10,288 nucleotides of DNA from Isohypsibius dastychi (taxonomy: Eukaryota; Tardigrada; Eutardigrada; Parachela; Isohypsibiidae): positions 1 to 10,288 of the forward strand of contig JAQIWT010001572.1 in NCBI GenBank assembly GCA_034696485.1. The letters are read 5' to 3'. Positions within the stretch are counted from its first letter, which is position 1. Every line of letters begins with the position of its first letter. Below the pieces are notes generated by a model. That model worked only from the letters and a program-made list of their open reading frames with translations, ran no database searches and was not told the origin of the DNA. Below are positions 8,051 to 10,288 of this stretch, piece by piece. The translations under genes and the position numbers were made by a program.

Positions 8051-10288
8051 CTACACAACCAAAACAAACTACATTCAAGCATCAAGAACATGAGGTTCGA
8101 CTGAACGAGCACGAAGAACCTTCACCGAGAAAAATGTCCGTTGTGCGAACGGAGCCAGCGGGGGTGAATCAGTTGACACAAGAATTATTCGTTCTGCCAC
8201 GACGAAACCATGGAATATCACTAGAATGGAGAATTATACCTGTGAGTGCATGAAACAGGTAGCAGTGCAGCTCACCCAGCCGGGGCTAGTTTCACTGATT
8301 GCTCGAGATTTTTGCATGGTCCGGTCGAGGCAGTACAGTACGTAGTTTCTACCATCACATTGGTGTCAACCAGACGTTTCAACGGTCGTGTCAACGCTGT
8401 CAAAGGAGACAGCGGATTGGACACTTGTCCACTCCGCTGTCTCGTCTCTTCACACTCTCAGGGAAAACACAGGTCCTTTAATTTACTACCGTTTTCAAAT
8501 CCTCGAATTACGTACGCAATGTTGAACTCGATCAGGCTGCGATCTCACCGAATTCTCGGAACGTTCTGGGACAGACAGACCACTGGAGTAAATTGCTAGA
8601 CAACACTCGATTTAATGACGGGAATGACATCTAGTTGGCACTCCGTGCCACAAAAAAAAGAAAAACGGCTACCCAAGGTCTGCTCAGACTTTCGTCATTT
8701 TCTATCGGTTGTTCAGAAAGGGTAACTTGTTCCGCTCCATGAAGAGAACAGGGATTAGAAATGAACACAAAGTTAACGGTGCGAGTTAGTAAGAAATTCC
8801 CACACTCCATTGACCCCTGTATTATTCCAAGGCCCACTTTATCCGTGGATTATATTTTTATACCACATCAGAAGGACGCATACGGAGAACTGCGCCTTTC
8901 AGCTTCCGCGTTAGCCATTCTACTTGACAACCCTCGAAAAGTCCGCATGCAGTGGTCGTTGTACGCCGTAAAGCTCACAACAATCGCTTCTGTTGTGAGA
9001 CGCCATTTTTTGATAAATGACTTTTCGCTCCGAAGCGCTTCAACGCAAACACCATAAAAACGAGAGAGAATGGGAAAAAAGAAGAGCTTTATTCGACCAG
9101 CATGACCGATTATTGCCTCCATTACACCAAAAACCGGGATTACTGACTCCCGAGAAACTTGATCCGCAAAGCGTGGCTCGCAATGAATTCAAAAACAACA
9201 TGATACTTAGAATAAACGATCCTGCTTCTTGCTCACCAAACAATTACACCACAGCTCATATTTCCCTCTTTCTAAATATAAATCGTGTGACTAGCGGAAA
9301 TTTCCAAAGGTCATATCCATAAATAATCAAGGTGTTCAAGACTGTCAAGCAGAGAAACTATCCAACGCCCTCTAAATAACCAAATCCTGATTTCGTAACC
9401 CATCATTTCCAAATGTTGAATTCAAAAATTCATTTTATTGTCATAGCGAAGCTACACTCCTGCAAGAAGTTTGGCAGCAGGCACAACGACCTCACTTTGA
9501 TGGCATGCACTACGAAGGACGGTTTTGTTATCGACAATCAGAACAAAACCAAGCCTGCAAGTCAAATTATCAAAACACTCTTCTCCAATTTTCTCGAGGG
9601 TCAAAATAAGGAAGAACTCGGTGAACCGTGAAACAGTGCAAACATGATTGTTTTCAGTGCCAGAAAAAGCCCAGAGATCCCTGAGGAACTCCTTCTGCTT
9701 GTTGTTTCAACTGTGTTGACGCTCAAAGTCAATGAGAAGAGTCAACATTGCGAAAGACCATCTCAAACGAACAATGCACGAAAACAGAGAAGGAGAGTCT
9801 GGCGGAAGATCCCTTCTGCAGAGTTCCACGAACTATGGTGTGGGAACTGCGCCACAATGATCAAAAGCAATTAGCTGTTTCGATTTCCGAGATAAGATCC
9901 GAGTATGATCTTGTAGCTCAGCCAGCCAAAAAACATCCGGCCATGATTTTCTAACTTGACATGAAGCAATCTCAGTCGAGGGAAGACTTGCCCCAAAACC
10001 ATCAGAAAATTTGTCATTGTCTCAGTGCGGTTTTTCAGTGGTCGTCAAGTACTTCCGTTTGGGAGCCTGTCCTCATCAGTCTTATCAAAAGAATCCGCTC
10101 GGGCCATCGAGCTGTTTAGTGTACTTCTCTTCTTTCATGGAGCCCAGTCAAATAGCAGTGGGAAGAACAGATGATATGTTCGTCAATGATGGCACTTCAA
10201 TCAGATAGTCAACTCATCTTAACTGTCCCAGCCACCTGCCACCCAACCTCCGACTTTCTGATTACTCATCATGCTCGATCTCTTGAGA
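8051..10288. other. Long stretch without a recognisable gene
   Basis: Several plus-strand open frames of 65-117 codons lie here (8246-8599, 8761-9057, 9017-9322, 9644-9874), but none shows a known motif and they overlap in different frames without linking splice sites. No tRNA, transposase, terminal repeat or tandem array was seen. The one clear structure is the inverted repeat at 8406-8443. A 10-bp palindrome, GAAGCGCTTC, lies at 9032-9041. The region is best read as intergenic DNA, possibly with undetected exons of a gene to the right. Confidence 0.5.
8406..8443. repeat. Strong 18-bp inverted repeat (hairpin)
   Basis: The left arm is GAGACAGCGGA, one base, then TGGACA. The right arm is TGTCCA, one base, then TCCGCTGTCTC. 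The 11-bp and 6-bp blocks pair perfectly, with a single T/C mismatch between them, around a CT centre. As RNA it would form a long GC-rich hairpin with a loop of about four bases; as DNA it could form a cruciform. No terminator or transposon role is evident, and the loop is too small for a standard microRNA precursor. Confidence 0.75.

Noticed and set aside
8270-8317. Possible minus-strand first exon starting MQKSRAISETSPGW before a GTGAGC donor
   Set aside because: It would end in phase 0, whereas the nearby candidate exon ending at 7803 needs a one-base leftover. The two cannot be joined in frame.
8246-8599. 117-codon plus-strand open frame
   Set aside because: It has no known domain, it runs through the inverted repeat at 8406-8443, and no flanking splice sites connect it to other frames.
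9017-9322. 101-codon plus-strand frame with a charged start (KNEREWEKRR)
   Set aside because: The charged run hints at a helix, but the rest is low in pattern, the frame ends in AT-rich sequence, and no family is recognisable.
9713-9757. TGTTGAC and GTCAACA short inverted pair
   Set aside because: The 7-bp arms have a loop of about 20 bases and no target duplication or other transposon features; such pairs are common by chance.
9644-9954. Two overlapping plus-strand frames near the right end
   Set aside because: They occupy different frames of the same A-rich sequence, with no motif, and are likely accidental.

Overview
This window is animal genomic DNA, about 45% GC by eye, with GT-AG introns of 55 to 1600 nt. 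Two genes can be identified with confidence, both read from the minus strand. One is the 5' end of the gene for AP-3 complex subunit delta (1-805, two exons, running off the left edge). The other is a complete, intact five-exon gene for a D2-like dopamine receptor (2169-6700). The receptor's membrane core resembles insect Dop2R more than vertebrate DRD2 as far as I can recall those sequences, so an ecdysozoan invertebrate is likely. The compact introns would suit a small-genome lineage such as a tardigrade, but the lineage is a guess.

Layout, left to right: 1-585 is AP-3 delta exon 2 and 586-709 is its intron. Exon 1 spans 710-805, with a consensus start context. 806-2168 is the spacer between the genes; it holds the receptor's 3' UTR with a poly(A) signal at 2014-2019 and must hold the AP-3 delta promoter. 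2169-6700 is the receptor gene: exons 6700-5930, 5142-5030, 3429-3311, 3255-2503 and 2389-2169, giving 658 residues. Every splice junction keeps the frame, and all class A landmarks and the catecholamine-binding residues are present.

The right part (6701-10288) has no gene I recognise. It holds two weak gene-model candidates. The first is a two-exon plus-strand model at 7050-7526 (114 residues) with an AATAAA 27 bases past its stop. The second is a minus-strand terminal exon at 7803-8050. There is also a strong 18-bp inverted repeat at 8406-8443. The remainder looks like ordinary intergenic DNA with short chance reading frames.

The two identified genes are not an operon. AP-3 delta is a housekeeping vesicle-coat subunit and the receptor is a neural signalling protein; their adjacency suggests nothing about shared function. 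No mobile element, tRNA, rRNA or CRISPR array was seen, and I found no clear new biological system.
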